Of a stretch of DNA of 64,000 nucleotides, positions 52,530 to 62,322 are shown piece by piece. A program made the translations under genes and the position numbers. The notes below the pieces were generated by a model. It worked only from the letters and a program-made list of their open reading frames with translations, was not told where the DNA came from and searched no databases. The DNA is from Lachnospiraceae bacterium UBA7054 (GTDB lineage Bacteria; Bacillota; Clostridia; Lachnospirales; Lachnospiraceae): assembly GCA_002492725.1 (NCBI GenBank), contig DLAF01000009.1:1687-65686 (forward strand), given 5' to 3'. Every line of letters begins with the position of its first letter. The stretch's first letter is position 1.

Positions 52530-54137
52530 TCAATCTTTTTTTCTATTTTTGACAAAATCCCGCACTGCGTAGAGCAGGATAAGACACCAGGTAAGGAGCA
52601 GGGCTGCCAGGAAAAGCGCGGAAAAGCGGGGGAGCGGACCAAGCTCCCGTTTGCCGTCTGTGGCAATATCCTTTTGATCCAGCCGGTAGAGGGCGGTGAC
52701 GTCCGTGACAAGTTCTTCCATGTATGTGTCGTTCACCGTTTTTCCGCGCCGCACTGCGTTTGCCACATTTTCAATGAGCTGTCCGGCCGCATTTCTAAGG
52801 GAAGCGGAGCCGTTAAAAACGGGGGTCACAAAGGTATCCGCGGTATGTTCCATCAAAAGCGTGGAAGCCTCAATTTTGACAGGATAGTAGGTTTTGTTAT
52901 CCTCGCCGCTTCTGTTTAGGTAATCCCGATAGGCGGGGGAGGACTGCGCCTTTGTGGTGACAGGCAGATAGCCTTCCGTTTTGGCGTAACCGATCTGCAC
53001 CTCATCGGTCAAAAGATACTGTGTAAAGAGCCATGACGCAAGCACTTCCTGCGGATCAGCCTTGTTAAAGACACAAACGGAAGGACCCTGGGAGATCATC
53101 TGCGGGTTTTCGGGATCAATCTGCGGCACCATGCGCACCGCCGTCTCAAAGTCCACAAAGGCATCCTCGCTGATATCGGCGAGGGGAGCCTGTGCGCCCA
53201 TCCAGGTAGCGCCTGCCGTGGAGTCAATCGCAAAGACGCACTGGCCGGCATTGAGAAAATTAGCGGGGTAGCTGGAAATTTTGAAGGTAGAGAAGGCACC
53301 CGTTTCAACGTGTCCGGCAATCTCCCGTAAAAAAGCTTCCGTATCCGCATTGAACAGCTCGATCTCGCCCTCGGCGGTCGAGTAGCCTGCGCCTTTTTGT
53401 TTTAAGTATTGGATCATCATGTTATCCGTAGACTTGTAGATAAAAGGGATCATTACATTCTGGCCGTTTAGGGCAAAGGTGCCGTCCGCATTCTTTGCGG
53501 TGGCAGCCTCCGACACTTCCCAGATAAAATCCCAGGTCAGCACGTCGGGGAGGGTGTAGCCCAGCTTTTCCACATAATCTTTGTTGATGTAGCAGCACTC
53601 GGTGGAGCGCATGTAAGGGACGGCGTAGTGATTTTCGCCCAGAACGCATTCGGAGAGAAACTGTGGAACGATTTCCTCCTGCGTTGGTCCGTCGTAGAGA
53701 AGCATGCTGCCGCCGAGACCGTATTTTTCGTTTGCAAAAAGGTCGTCCAAAGGAACGACGGTGTTTTTCCCGGTCAGGTAAGTGGCGATGTGATCCGGGT
53801 AGGTGATGCAGACGTTTGGTGTGGTGCCGGTGGCAATGTTGGTGATCACGTCGTTAAAGATTCTGCCGTAGTCGGTGTAAAGTTTCATATTGACCGTGAT
53901 GTTGGGATACAGCTTCTCAAAGTCAGAGATGGCTTTTTTGTAAACGTCGGTCTGGTTTTTGTTGGTGTCGTTCTTGGCCCAGAAGGTGATCTCATAATCT
54001 CTGGTACTGTCAAATTCCGCGGGTACGGTAAAATCCGGCAGCGCTTTGGAGCCATGACAGCCGGTGAGGGCAAACAAACTGAAGCCGATGAAAAACACCG
54101 TAAATGCTTTTTTCCATTTGGTATGTCTGGTACTCAT
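52530..54137 (-). CDS. Sugar ABC transporter solute-binding protein with C-terminal membrane helix
   Basis: A 535-residue extracellular solute-binding protein of the CUT1 (family 1) type. A signal peptide with the lipobox LTGC is followed by EITFWAKNDTNKNQTDVYKK and the ligand-binding lobes. The C-terminus has a membrane helix about 506-526 (ALFLAALLLTWCLILLYAV) and a short basic tail, which is unusual for a lipoprotein. It is the last gene of the operon, overlapping the upstream permease gene by four bases. It probably binds a carbohydrate or glycerol phosphate; identity unknown. Confidence 0.92.
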   Translation of the reverse strand: MSTRHTKWKKAFTVFFIGFSLFALTGCHGSKALPDFTVPAEFDSTRDYEITFWAKNDTNKNQTDVYKKAISDFEKLYPNITVNMKLYTDYGRIFNDVITNIATGTTPNVCITYPDHIATYLTGKNTVVPLDDLFANEKYGLGGSMLLYDGPTQEEIVPQFLSECVLGENHYAVPYMRSTECCYINKDYVEKLGYTLPDVLTWDFIWEVSEAATAKNADGTFALNGQNVMIPFIYKSTDNMMIQYLKQKGAGYSTAEGEIELFNADTEAFLREIAGHVETGAFSTFKISSYPANFLNAGQCVFAIDSTAGATWMGAQAPLADISEDAFVDFETAVRMVPQIDPENPQMISQGPSVCVFNKADPQEVLASWLFTQYLLTDEVQIGYAKTEGYLPVTTKAQSSPAYRDYLNRSGEDNKTYYPVKIEASTLLMEHTADTFVTPVFNGSASLRNAAGQLIENVANAVRRGKTVNDTYMEELVTDVTALYRLDQKDIATDGKRELGPLPRFSALFLAALLLTWCLILLYAVRDFVKNRKKD

Positions 54138-54967
54138 CCTTTGGTCCCTCCTCTTGCCACACCGGACATAATCTGTTTACGAAACAGGAGAAACAGGATC
54201 ACAAGGGGCAGGGAAATCACGACCACCGCTGCCATCATGGCGGGGATGTTTGCCCTGCCAAAGCCGTTCTCCCGAATCTCCTGGATCCCGTTCGATACCA
54301 GATAATAATCCGCGTCGTCGGTGATCAGTCTGGGCCACACATAGGAATTCCAGCACTCGATTACCTTGAGGATTGTGATGGTAATCAGGGTGGGGCGGCA
54401 GATGGGAATCATCACCCGGCGCAGATATCGAAAGTCCGAGGTGCCGTCCACCTTGGCGGCATAGTAAAGTTCATCGGGAATCTGGGCAAAGTTTTCCCGC
54501 AGCAGATAGATATAAAACACCGAGGTCACGGAGGGCAGAATCAGCCCGGTAAAGGTGTTTCGCAGTTCCAGATTCGTGATGGTCGTAAAATTGGTGATTA
54601 CCACCAACTCATTCGGAATCATCATCAGTGCCAGAAACAGGGTGAATACGAGATCGCGCCCTGCAAACCGCAGTCTGGCAAAAGCAAAGGCAGCCAGTGT
54701 AATAACGACGAGCATCAGCGCTGTCGTGCCGACCGTAAACAGAAGCGTATTTAGCAGATATCGGCCAAGCGGAACCGTGGTAAAGGCATCCGCGTAGTTT
54801 TGCAGAGTGGGAGAGAGGGTAAAAAATTTCGGAATGTATTCCGCGTTATAGGCCCCGTACTCCTTCACGGAAGTCAGTACCATCCAGTAAAAAGGGAACA
54901 GCACAACAAGCGCCCAGAAGGTGAGAAAAGCATATGTGAATAGGGTGAGTATGCGATTTTTATTCAT
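54134..54967 (-). CDS. Carbohydrate ABC transporter permease (MalG/UgpE type)
   Basis: A 277-residue permease with six helices. The EAA motif reads YAAKVDGTSDFRYLRRVMIP, and the C-terminus RANIPAMMAAVVVISLPLVI is typical of the family. It overlaps the binding protein gene by four bases and follows the other permease by 47 bases. The two permeases form the pore with the ATPase upstream. Confidence 0.94.
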   Translation of the reverse strand: MNKNRILTLFTYAFLTFWALVVLFPFYWMVLTSVKEYGAYNAEYIPKFFTLSPTLQNYADAFTTVPLGRYLLNTLLFTVGTTALMLVVITLAAFAFARLRFAGRDLVFTLFLALMMIPNELVVITNFTTITNLELRNTFTGLILPSVTSVFYIYLLRENFAQIPDELYYAAKVDGTSDFRYLRRVMIPICRPTLITITILKVIECWNSYVWPRLITDDADYYLVSNGIQEIRENGFGRANIPAMMAAVVVISLPLVILFLLFRKQIMSGVARGGTKG

Positions 54968-55014
54968 GATAAAATCTCCTCATGTTGATATCACAATGTA
55001 ATCAGCTGAAGGCG

Positions 55015-55911
55015 TTAATGATAGTGCACATGCTTTCGGCTGACCAGTAGATTGATACAGGTGATGGTCAAAACAATGGCAAACAAAATAATTGCCGCTG
55101 CTGAAGCGTAGGAGGGATAGCCGCCGCCGTCCCGGTAAAGCATGTCATACACATAACCAACAATGGTGTTCATGCCCGCTGCGTTTAAATTGGTGCCAAA
55201 GAGCGCTACTGCGTCGCTGTAGGCCTTGAAGGCGCCGATAAAGCCCGTGATTACCAGATAGAAGAGCATGGGGGAGATCATGGGCAGCGTGATCTTATAA
55301 AACATGCGAAAACGCCTGGTGCCGTCCACGCTGGCGGCCTGGTAGTAGACAGGATTAACACCTGCCAAAGCGCTTGTCAGGATCAGGATCTTAAAGGGCA
55401 TGACCACCCATATCGTGTAAAAGCAGAGCACGAACATTTTTGCCCAGTAAGGACCGTCGATAAAGTCCACGGAACTGCCACCGAAACAATGGATCAAAAG
55501 ATTGATCAGACCGTCAGAGTAGGGCGTCTTTTTAAAGAGGATCATAAATACCAGACCGACCGCCAGCGTGTTTGTCACATAGGGCAGGAAATAGATGGTC
55601 TGAAACAGCTCCTGCAGGGGCTTGATGGAACAAAGCGCCACGGAGATCAGAAGCGCAAGCCCTGTGGAGAGCGGCACAGTAATGATGACCAAAATAAAGG
55701 TGTTCTTTAAGGCCTGTAAAAAATAGCCGTCATGCAGCACGTAGGAATAGTTGTAGCCGCCGATGTCATAAAATGTCTGGGAGGCGGAATGATAGCCTTC
55801 TTCAAAAGAGTATATGAATACATCAACCAGCGGATAAATCAGAAAAGCGCCCAAAAACAGCAGCGCGGGCAGCAGGTAGAGCCAGCCTTTTAAGTTTTGT
55901 TTTTCCATAAT
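55015..55911 (-). CDS. Carbohydrate ABC transporter permease (MalF/UgpA type)
   Basis: A 298-residue, six-helix permease beginning MEKQNLKGWLYLLPALLF. The EAA motif reads YQAASVDGTRRFRMFYKITLP. The ATG at 55911 has GGAG seven bases before; the open frame runs further upstream (to 56001) and would overlap the ATPase gene, which is improbable. It is the second gene of the operon. Confidence 0.94.
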   Translation of the reverse strand: MMEKQNLKGWLYLLPALLFLGAFLIYPLVDVFIYSFEEGYHSASQTFYDIGGYNYSYVLHDGYFLQALKNTFILVIITVPLSTGLALLISVALCSIKPLQELFQTIYFLPYVTNTLAVGLVFMILFKKTPYSDGLINLLIHCFGGSSVDFIDGPYWAKMFVLCFYTIWVVMPFKILILTSALAGVNPVYYQAASVDGTRRFRMFYKITLPMISPMLFYLVITGFIGAFKAYSDAVALFGTNLNAAGMNTIVGYVYDMLYRDGGGYPSYASAAAIILFAIVLTITCINLLVSRKHVHYH

Positions 55912-55957
55912 GAATCTCCACTTTACAGTTTCGCTTTGCGGCGGGGCTTTGGTTTCT

Positions 55958-57067
55958 CTATACTGTTTCAAAGGAAATGCGGGCTTCGGTGTCCTTCGCA
56001 AAGAGAAAGACTTTCCGCGGTTTCAGCGCAAAGCGCACGGTGTCGCCCGAAAGATGTTCGCAGCTTTCCGCGTCCACGATGGAGCGGATTACGGGATTTT
56101 GCGAGGCAGGGTGGGTGGAGACGATGCTCACGTCCCTGCCCATAACTTCCGGTCGGCTTAACGAACAGGTAAAAGGGCCGTTTTCCGAGAGGACAAAACC
56201 TTCCGGACGGATGCCCACATGCACCGGCTGGTCGGGCACGTTCTTGACGGTAAGAACCGCTTCTTTTCCAAGGAAAAGAGAGCCGTTTTCCACCCGTCCC
56301 TCAAAGAGGTTGATGGGCGGGGTCCCCAGGAATTTTGCCACAAACAGATTGGTGGGATCATCATAAACCTCCTGCGGTTTTCCAATCTGCTGCACCAGTC
56401 CGTCCTTCATCACCACAATGAGGTCGGAGATGCTCATGGCTTCGTCCTGGTCGTGGGTTACGAAGATGGTGGTAATCGCCGTTTTTTTCTGGATGCGGCG
56501 GATTTCCTCACGGGTTTGAAGGCGCAGCCTTGCGTCCAGATTGGAGAGCGGCTCATCCAAAAGGAGCACCCGCGGCAATTTCACCAGTGCTCTGGCAATG
56601 GCAACACGCTGCTGCTGGCCGCCGGAGAGTTCTCCGGGTTTTCGTTCCAAAAGGTCGCCAATCTGCACAAGCCCGGCGGCTTCCTCTACGCGGGCGCGCA
56701 TTTCCTCCTTGGAGAGTTTTTCTTCGCCTTTCAGATTTTCCAAGGGAAAGCGGATATTTTGCTCCACGTTTAAGTGGGGATAGAGTGCGTAGTTTTGGAA
56801 GACCATGCCCACGCCCCGTTTTTGCGGCGCAAGCGGTGTCACGTCTTCCTCATCGAAGAAAATCTGTCCCTCGGTGGGCTTTTGCAGGCCGCAGATGAGG
56901 TTCAGGGTCGTGCTCTTTCCACAGCCGGAAGGGCCGAGAAGACCGACCAGCTTGCCGTCAGGAATCTCAAAATTAAAATCGTTGACAGCGATGACATCCG
57001 CTTTTTTCTGATTGCCCCTGCCGCGGCCGGGAAATTTTTTGGTCAGGTGAGAGAGAACGATTTTCAT
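55958..57067 (-). CDS. Sugar ABC transporter ATPase (UgpC/MsmK type)
   Basis: A 369-residue ATPase with Walker [13 protein letters not shown], signature [16 protein letters not shown], Walker [14 protein letters not shown] and the switch VTHDQ, plus a C-terminal OB-like regulatory domain (about 240-369). Length and domains are those of MalK/UgpC. It is the first gene of the four-gene sugar operon. One MsmK-type ATPase can serve several transporters, but here it lies with its own permeases. Confidence 0.94.
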   Translation of the reverse strand: MKIVLSHLTKKFPGRGRGNQKKADVIAVNDFNFEIPDGKLVGLLGPSGCGKSTTLNLICGLQKPTEGQIFFDEEDVTPLAPQKRGVGMVFQNYALYPHLNVEQNIRFPLENLKGEEKLSKEEMRARVEEAAGLVQIGDLLERKPGELSGGQQQRVAIARALVKLPRVLLLDEPLSNLDARLRLQTREEIRRIQKKTAITTIFVTHDQDEAMSISDLIVVMKDGLVQQIGKPQEVYDDPTNLFVAKFLGTPPINLFEGRVENGSLFLGKEAVLTVKNVPDQPVHVGIRPEGFVLSENGPFTCSLSRPEVMGRDVSIVSTHPASQNPVIRSIVDAESCEHLSGDTVRFALKPRKVFLFAKDTEARISFETV

Positions 57068-57088
57068 AAGTTTGCAGTCCTTTCTTTG

Positions 57089-57838
57089 TCAGATGCCGTA
57101 TTCCTCCCGCAAATCGGCGGAAATATGATCTAAATCAGGGTAAACGAAACTTTCGGTAATGCCGAGTACCCGCAGGCTGTCGATAAAGTATTTCTTGTGT
57201 TCACAGGGGATAATGATCTTGTAGAGCATATTTTCATCGCAAATGTCTTCCAGGTGCTTTAAAGAGTTGTGCACGGTAAAGTTGGAGTGCTGTGAGTACA
57301 TCCGCAGGTTGTTTTCCGTGGAACTGCAGGCAAGAATACGGTTTGTCAGCTCGTGATTGTGATGCGCGTGCTTAAAGGCGGGCAAAAGCATTTCCTGCGT
57401 GGTGTCCGCGTCAATGGGATAAATGCAGTTGCCAAATCCCTCCTGCTCATTCAAAAGACCGGGAGCAAGCACCCAAACGCAGCCGTCCGTATCGGGCAGT
57501 TTCCGATAAGTCTCCGTAGCAAAAAACACCGCGATCAGGGGAGACTGGCTCCAGTCCAGCATTCTTGTGGGAAGACCGTAGTGCTGCATCAGGGATACCC
57601 AGCCCGCGTAATTGTGTTTGGCGGGAGGATTGTCGATGATCTGCCTGGCGCGGGTGTAAAAGTCGTTGGTGATGTACCGCTCGGCTTCCAGACGCTTTTT
57701 GCTGCGCTGGATGGAGGGGATCAGCGTAAGCGACGCGTTTTCCTCCCCGCGGTACCACAGACGCACACCGTGTTTTTGATAAAGACCGTTTACAAATTGT
57801 AAAAGCTCGTCGATGGTGCGTATTTCCTGCGTGATCAT
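57089..57838 (-). CDS. FRG-domain protein
   Basis: A 249-residue soluble protein with an FRG domain (named for a Phe-Arg-Gly motif) at about 20-130, seen in LWYRGEENASLTLIPSIQR and LMQHYGLPTRMLDWSQSPL. FRG domains occur in toxin and defence contexts as well as alone, but the activity is unproven. The ATG at 57838 follows GGAG at five bases; a longer frame starts at 57916 without one. It lies 21 bases before the sugar ABC operon in the same direction, so it may be cotranscribed. Confidence 0.8.
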   Translation of the reverse strand: MITQEIRTIDELLQFVNGLYQKHGVRLWYRGEENASLTLIPSIQRSKKRLEAERYITNDFYTRARQIIDNPPAKHNYAGWVSLMQHYGLPTRMLDWSQSPLIAVFFATETYRKLPDTDGCVWVLAPGLLNEQEGFGNCIYPIDADTTQEMLLPAFKHAHHNHELTNRILACSSTENNLRMYSQHSNFTVHNSLKHLEDICDENMLYKIIIPCEHKKYFIDSLRVLGITESFVYPDLDHISADLREEYGI

Positions 57839-57945
57839 ATTTTCTCCATTATCCTTCTGGACGAAGTAGTCTTTTTTTGTCATAATGATTATAGAAGATT
57901 TTGGAAGGATGTACAAGAGTGAATCATAAAAGGAGGAGTGTATCT

Positions 57946-58563
57946 ATGAAAGTGCTTATGATCAACGGAAGTCCGCGCGTGGGTGGTAACACATCCATTG
58001 CCTTAAAGGAGATGGAGCAGATTTTTGCGGCGGAGGGTGTGGAAGCAGAAACCGTGCAGATCGGCAATCAGGACATCCGCGGCTGTATCGCCTGCGGTAC
58101 CTGTGCGGAGAAAGGGAAGTGTGTCTTTGACGATATGGTGAACGAGACGGCACCGAAGTTTGAGGCCTGCGACGGGCTGGTAATCGCATCTCCTGTTTAC
58201 TATGCATCTGCTAACGGCACGATGATTTCCTTTTTAGACAGACTGTTTTACAGCACGCCTTTTGACAAGAGCATGAAGGTAGGGGCAAGCGTCGTCGTGG
58301 CAAGGCGGGGCGGTCTGTCGGCAACTTTTGACGAGTTGAATAAGTATTTTACGATCTGCGGCATGCCGGTGGCTTCCAGCCAGTACTGGAACAGTGTTCA
58401 CGGGAGAGTGCAGGGTGAGGCGGCACAGGATGCGGAAGGATTGCAGACCATGCGCACGCTTGCCAAAAATATGACTTTTTTGATGAAGAGCATCGCGCTC
58501 GGGAAAGAAACCTACGGTCTGCCGGAGAAGGAGCCTTTCCAGAGGACAAATTTCATCAGGTAG
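57946..58563 (+). CDS. Flavodoxin-family NAD(P)H-dependent oxidoreductase
   Basis: A 205-residue FMN-binding reductase. The phosphate loop reads LMINGSPRVGGNTSIALKEM, the cysteine region CIACGTCAEKGKCVFDD, and the second FMN contact ASPVYYASANGTMISFLDR. AGGAGG is eight bases before the ATG at 57946. It is divergent from the FRG gene and its stop overlaps the convergent Na/Pi gene by eight bases. Function is general flavin reduction; the electron acceptor is unknown. Confidence 0.92.
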   Translation: MKVLMINGSPRVGGNTSIALKEMEQIFAAEGVEAETVQIGNQDIRGCIACGTCAEKGKCVFDDMVNETAPKFEACDGLVIASPVYYASANGTMISFLDRLFYSTPFDKSMKVGASVVVARRGGLSATFDELNKYFTICGMPVASSQYWNSVHGRVQGEAAQDAEGLQTMRTLAKNMTFLMKSIALGKETYGLPEKEPFQRTNFIR

Positions 58564-60310
58564 TTTTCGGCAGTACATATTTTTCGGAATAGAAGGTATA
58601 TCTGTCTTTGTAGTAGGAGCTTTCTGCCTTCATGACGGAAAGAGAGTAGTGCAGACTCATGCTGTTTTTGGCAGCGTCCACGATACAGATGGCGATGTTG
58701 GAACAATGGGCTGCCGCTCTTTCCAGATTGGTGAGCAGATCCAGCCAGATAAAGCCTGTCTCGATGGAGCAGACGCCGTTTTTCAGGCGAAGGACGTGGG
58801 CGTCTCTCATTGCTTCCTTAAGATCGTCGATGACCTGTTCCAGCGGTTCGATGTTTTGTGACAATACCAGATCATTTTGTACAAAGGCGGTGCAGGAGAG
58901 CGTCATGATCTCGGAAACGGCGCTGCAAAGTACCGCCAGTTCTCTTTTCGCTTCGTCGGTAAACTGCATTTTCTTTTCCCGCAATTCTTCCGCGGATTTC
59001 AAAATATTGATGCTGTGGTCGGAAATCCGTTCCAGATCGCCGATCATCTTTAACATCATGGAGATACTGCCGCTGTCGGCATCGCTCATCTGATAATGGC
59101 TCAGTTTTACAAGGTAGGTGCCCAGAATATCTTCATAGTGGTCGCATGTTTCTTCCGCTTCGGTTACTTCCTTGGCAAGCTGATTATCGTACTGTGTCAG
59201 AAGCGACATCCCTTTTTTCAATGAGGTAGTGGAAATTTCAGCCATTTCTTTTATCAGTGTCTCACACCTGTCCAATGCAATGTGAGGCGTGGCTAGGAGG
59301 CGTTCGTCCAATACGGGGGCCGTTTCTTCTGAGCCGGTGTCGGGGACGAGCCTTATTGCCAGCCTTTCTAACAGGGAGGAGGCGGGGAGGAGCAAAAGGG
59401 TGCATAAGATATTGAAGGCGGAGTGGGTGAGCGCAATTCCGAACAGAGACGCAGGCTCATTCAAAAACAGGGGCTTTACAAACAGGGATACGGGAAGAAA
59501 GACCAAAAGAAGGATCAGGGTTCCCAGGATATTAAAGGAAAGGTGGACAACCGCCGTCCGTTTGGCATTCTTTGTCGTGCCGAAGGAAGAGAGCAGCGCC
59601 GTTGCACAGGTGCCGATGTTTTGCCCCATGATGATCGGCATGGCGGCGCCGTAGGAGACCTGTCCCGTGGAGGCCAGTGCCTGCAGGATGCCGACAGAGG
59701 CGGAGCTGGACTGGATCACTGCCGTGAGTACGGCACCGACAAGGATGCCAAGAATCGGATTTTGAAACAGGACAAACAGTTGTCTGAAGGCAGGCACGTC
59801 AGCAAGACCCGCTACGGCGCCTGTCATGGTGTCCATACCAAACATCAGGGTTGCAAAACCTAACAGTATGGTACCGGAATCCTTCTTTTTGCTGGTTTTT
59901 CCGAGCATAAAAAGAAGAATGCCCACAGTGGCGAGAATAGGTGTGAAGGAGGTGGGTTTTAACATACGAATCAAAAGATTGTCACCGGAAATGCCGCTTA
60001 AGCTCAAGAGCCATGCGGTGACGGTTGTGCCTACATTTGCACCCATAATTACGTTGATGGCCTGCTTTAAGGTCATCACGCCGGAATTAACGAAACCGAC
60101 CACCATCACGGTGGCGGCGGAGGAACTCTGGATCACGGCTGTGACGACAAGTCCTGTCAAAAAACCTGCAATTTTCTTCTGCGTCAGTCTGGCAAGGAGC
60201 AGTTTTAAACTACCTTCTGCACGTCGTTCCAGTGCTTCGCTCATCACGCTCATGCCGAACAGAAACAGGCTCAAGCCGCCTGCCATGGTCAAGACGTTAA
60301 AGATATCCAT
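58556..60310 (-). CDS. Na/Pi cotransporter family protein with PhoU-like domain
   Basis: A 584-residue transporter. Two QSSSA repeats mark the phosphate cotransporter: TAVIQSSSAATVMVVGFVNS (about 58) and TAVIQSSSASVGILQALAS (about 200), with GANVGTTVTAW and GQNIGTCATALLSS. The C-terminal 240 residues are a PhoU-like helical domain. It is 44 bases downstream of a DtxR-family regulator gene, suggesting an operon controlled by a metal-sensing regulator. Its stop overlaps the flavodoxin gene. Confidence 0.93.
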   Translation of the reverse strand: MDIFNVLTMAGGLSLFLFGMSVMSEALERRAEGSLKLLLARLTQKKIAGFLTGLVVTAVIQSSSAATVMVVGFVNSGVMTLKQAINVIMGANVGTTVTAWLLSLSGISGDNLLIRMLKPTSFTPILATVGILLFMLGKTSKKKDSGTILLGFATLMFGMDTMTGAVAGLADVPAFRQLFVLFQNPILGILVGAVLTAVIQSSSASVGILQALASTGQVSYGAAMPIIMGQNIGTCATALLSSFGTTKNAKRTAVVHLSFNILGTLILLLVFLPVSLFVKPLFLNEPASLFGIALTHSAFNILCTLLLLPASSLLERLAIRLVPDTGSEETAPVLDERLLATPHIALDRCETLIKEMAEISTTSLKKGMSLLTQYDNQLAKEVTEAEETCDHYEDILGTYLVKLSHYQMSDADSGSISMMLKMIGDLERISDHSINILKSAEELREKKMQFTDEAKRELAVLCSAVSEIMTLSCTAFVQNDLVLSQNIEPLEQVIDDLKEAMRDAHVLRLKNGVCSIETGFIWLDLLTNLERAAAHCSNIAICIVDAAKNSMSLHYSLSVMKAESSYYKDRYTFYSEKYVLPKTT

Positions 60311-60354
60311 AATTAGTGAATCCTCCTACAGATCTGAAATTTTTGATGATTTCG

Positions 60355-60735
60355 TCAGGAGGGCTGCACAGCCTTTTTGATGGCGGCAAAGCTCTCCTCA
60401 CTCAAATCATGCTCCACCCGACAGGCATCTTCCAGTGCGGTTTGGCGGCTGACGCCGATGCTGATGAGCCAGTCGGAGAGAATGGTATGCCGTTCCAGCA
60501 CGTTTTCGGCACGCCTTCGTCCGCTCTCGGTGAGTGATATATAGCCATTTTCAGACACGGTGATATAAGCTTTTTCGCGGAGATTTTTCATGGCTACGCT
60601 GACGCTTGGTTTGGTGAAATTCATTTCGTTTGCAATATCTATGGAGCGAACCTGTCCCAGCCTTTTTTGCAATAGTAATATGGTTTCCAGATAGTCTTCC
60701 TGTGATTCGTCCGCGCGGTGCTTAATGTAACTCAT
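60355..60735 (-). CDS. DtxR/MntR-family metal-dependent transcriptional regulator
   Basis: A 126-residue regulator with the winged-helix domain (QEDYLETILLLQKR, TKPSVSVAMKNLREKAYI) and dimerisation helices carrying the metal site: Asp/Glu in SQEDYLE, His in ERHTIL and EDACRVEHDL, which matches the E..C..EH pattern of iron- or manganese-dependent family members. The third SH3-like domain is absent, as in MntR. It precedes the Na/Pi gene. The divergent 50-residue FeoB-associated protein gene lies across the shared upstream region. Confidence 0.92.
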   Translation of the reverse strand: MSYIKHRADESQEDYLETILLLQKRLGQVRSIDIANEMNFTKPSVSVAMKNLREKAYITVSENGYISLTESGRRRAENVLERHTILSDWLISIGVSRQTALEDACRVEHDLSEESFAAIKKAVQPS

Positions 60736-60867
60736 GGTCTGTCTCCCCGATTTTTTCTTTCATCATATCATTTTTGGAAAACAAAGACAACCAAAACAGA
60801 GCCGCTTGCGCAAAGCGGCATAAGGGAATAAAATATTGACAAAGATAGGGGTAAAAGGAGCAGCCTT

Positions 60868-61020
60868 ATGGGAAATGTGATTATTTTAGGTATTGTGGCG
60901 GTTTTGGCGGGAGCAGCCGTGCGCTCCATCGTCAGGGCGAAAAAGCGGGGCGCAGGCTGTATTGGCTGCCCTTCGGCAGACGCTTGTCACCGCGCCTGCC
61001 GAAAAGATGAGGAAAAATAA
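60868..61020 (+). CDS. FeoB-associated Cys-rich membrane protein
   Basis: A 50-residue protein with an N-terminal membrane helix (about 3-20) and a C-terminal Cys-rich part, KRGAGCIGCPSADACHRACR. This matches the small FeoB-associated Cys-rich family, which usually accompanies the iron transporter FeoB. AAGGAG is seven bases before the ATG. No feoA or feoB gene is within the window, so it is an orphan here. It is divergent from the DtxR-family gene, consistent with metal regulation. Confidence 0.85.
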   Translation: MGNVIILGIVAVLAGAAVRSIVRAKKRGAGCIGCPSADACHRACRKDEEK

Positions 61021-61038
61021 ATTTTTGTATTGATTGCA

Positions 61039-62322
61039 TTATGACTTGTATTGATTGAGTTTCCTGCCGGTGACGAGACACATCAGGCTCCCGAACACAC
61101 CCAAAATTAACATCATGAGCGCGGCGCCTGAGCCTTTTCCCGTGCCGAAAAGCGTCTGCAGGATCGGGTTGCTGCCGTGAAGTGCCATAAAGGGTTCGCA
61201 GACCTGATCCACCATGAAACCGCCTAAAAACAGACCGATTGGTATGGTAAAAAACTGAAAGGTATTGCGGCAGGCATAAACACGGCCCTGCAGCTCTACG
61301 GGAATGGAAGTCCGAAGAATAACATCCAAATTGGCATCCATGATAGGCACCACGCTCCAGCCGATGATCTGCCCGATGCACCACAGCAGCGGGCTTCTGG
61401 AAAATGCCAGGATAAAATTCTCGCTGCCAAGCGAAAATAGCATTGTCAGGTAGATCACCCGCACACGGTTTTTAGGCGTCGGCAGAAGCGGAACCAGCAG
61501 GCTTCCTATGATCATGGCAACCCCTGCGCAGGAGGTGACAATGCCAAGCGTGGATGTGCCTCCTCTTGGATTGGGGATCACGTATCCGGGCAGGGTGGCG
61601 TCGAAAGCGGACGCAGTCAGATTGACACCTGCCATAAACAGGATCAGTGTCAGAATCATCGGATTTTTCTTTAAGAATGTAAGCCCTTCCCCGGCAAGTG
61701 CAAGCATCCCCGCCTCCTTTTTGCCCTCGCTTTTCGGAATCCGAATGAGACATAAAAGCGTGGTAAATGCGATCACAAAGCTTGTAAGATCGACCACGAT
61801 CACCAGGGTAAGACCCGCAAAGGAATACAAGGCTGCGGCAAGCAATGGATTTAGGATAGAGATCAGCGATCTTGACAGAGAGCGCAGGCCACTTGTTTTC
61901 TGGTAATGCTTTTCGGGGACGATCAACGTCATTGCTACCTCTGAGGCCGGCTGCTGCACGGTGTTCATCAGTCCTGACAGCACGTTCAGAGCATAGAGAT
62001 GCCATACAGCCAGCAGGTTCGTCTGTAAGAGTACAAAAACGAGGATTGTACACAGCGCTGCAAACAGATCGCAGACAAGCATCGTCTTTTTTTTGTCAAA
62101 CCGATCCGTCAGGGCACCCGCAAAAATACTCATTATGACATAGGGCGCGTAGGTACAGATTGTGAGCGCTGCCGTACTAAGGGAAGACCCTGTTTTTTCG
62201 TACAACCACAAAGTCAGGGCAAATCCGGTAATGCTGCTGCCAAGCTGTGAGAGGCTTTGTGTGCTCCAGAGAAGTCCGAAATCCTTCAGTTCCTTAAAAT
62301 CATTTTTATTTAATTTTTCCAT
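61039..62322 (-). CDS. MFS transporter
   Basis: A 427-residue transporter with 12 helices. The hallmark between helices 2 and 3 reads GALTDRFDKKKTMLV, and the family signature lies in the first half. It resembles macrolide efflux or enterobactin exporter-like MFS proteins (DUF894/MefA group), an inference from general look. AGGAG precedes the ATG by ten bases. An inverted repeat in its upstream leader may regulate it. Confidence 0.9.
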   Translation of the reverse strand: MEKLNKNDFKELKDFGLLWSTQSLSQLGSSITGFALTLWLYEKTGSSLSTAALTICTYAPYVIMSIFAGALTDRFDKKKTMLVCDLFAALCTILVFVLLQTNLLAVWHLYALNVLSGLMNTVQQPASEVAMTLIVPEKHYQKTSGLRSLSRSLISILNPLLAAALYSFAGLTLVIVVDLTSFVIAFTTLLCLIRIPKSEGKKEAGMLALAGEGLTFLKKNPMILTLILFMAGVNLTASAFDATLPGYVIPNPRGGTSTLGIVTSCAGVAMIIGSLLVPLLPTPKNRVRVIYLTMLFSLGSENFILAFSRSPLLWCIGQIIGWSVVPIMDANLDVILRTSIPVELQGRVYACRNTFQFFTIPIGLFLGGFMVDQVCEPFMALHGSNPILQTLFGTGKGSGAALMMLILGVFGSLMCLVTGRKLNQYKS

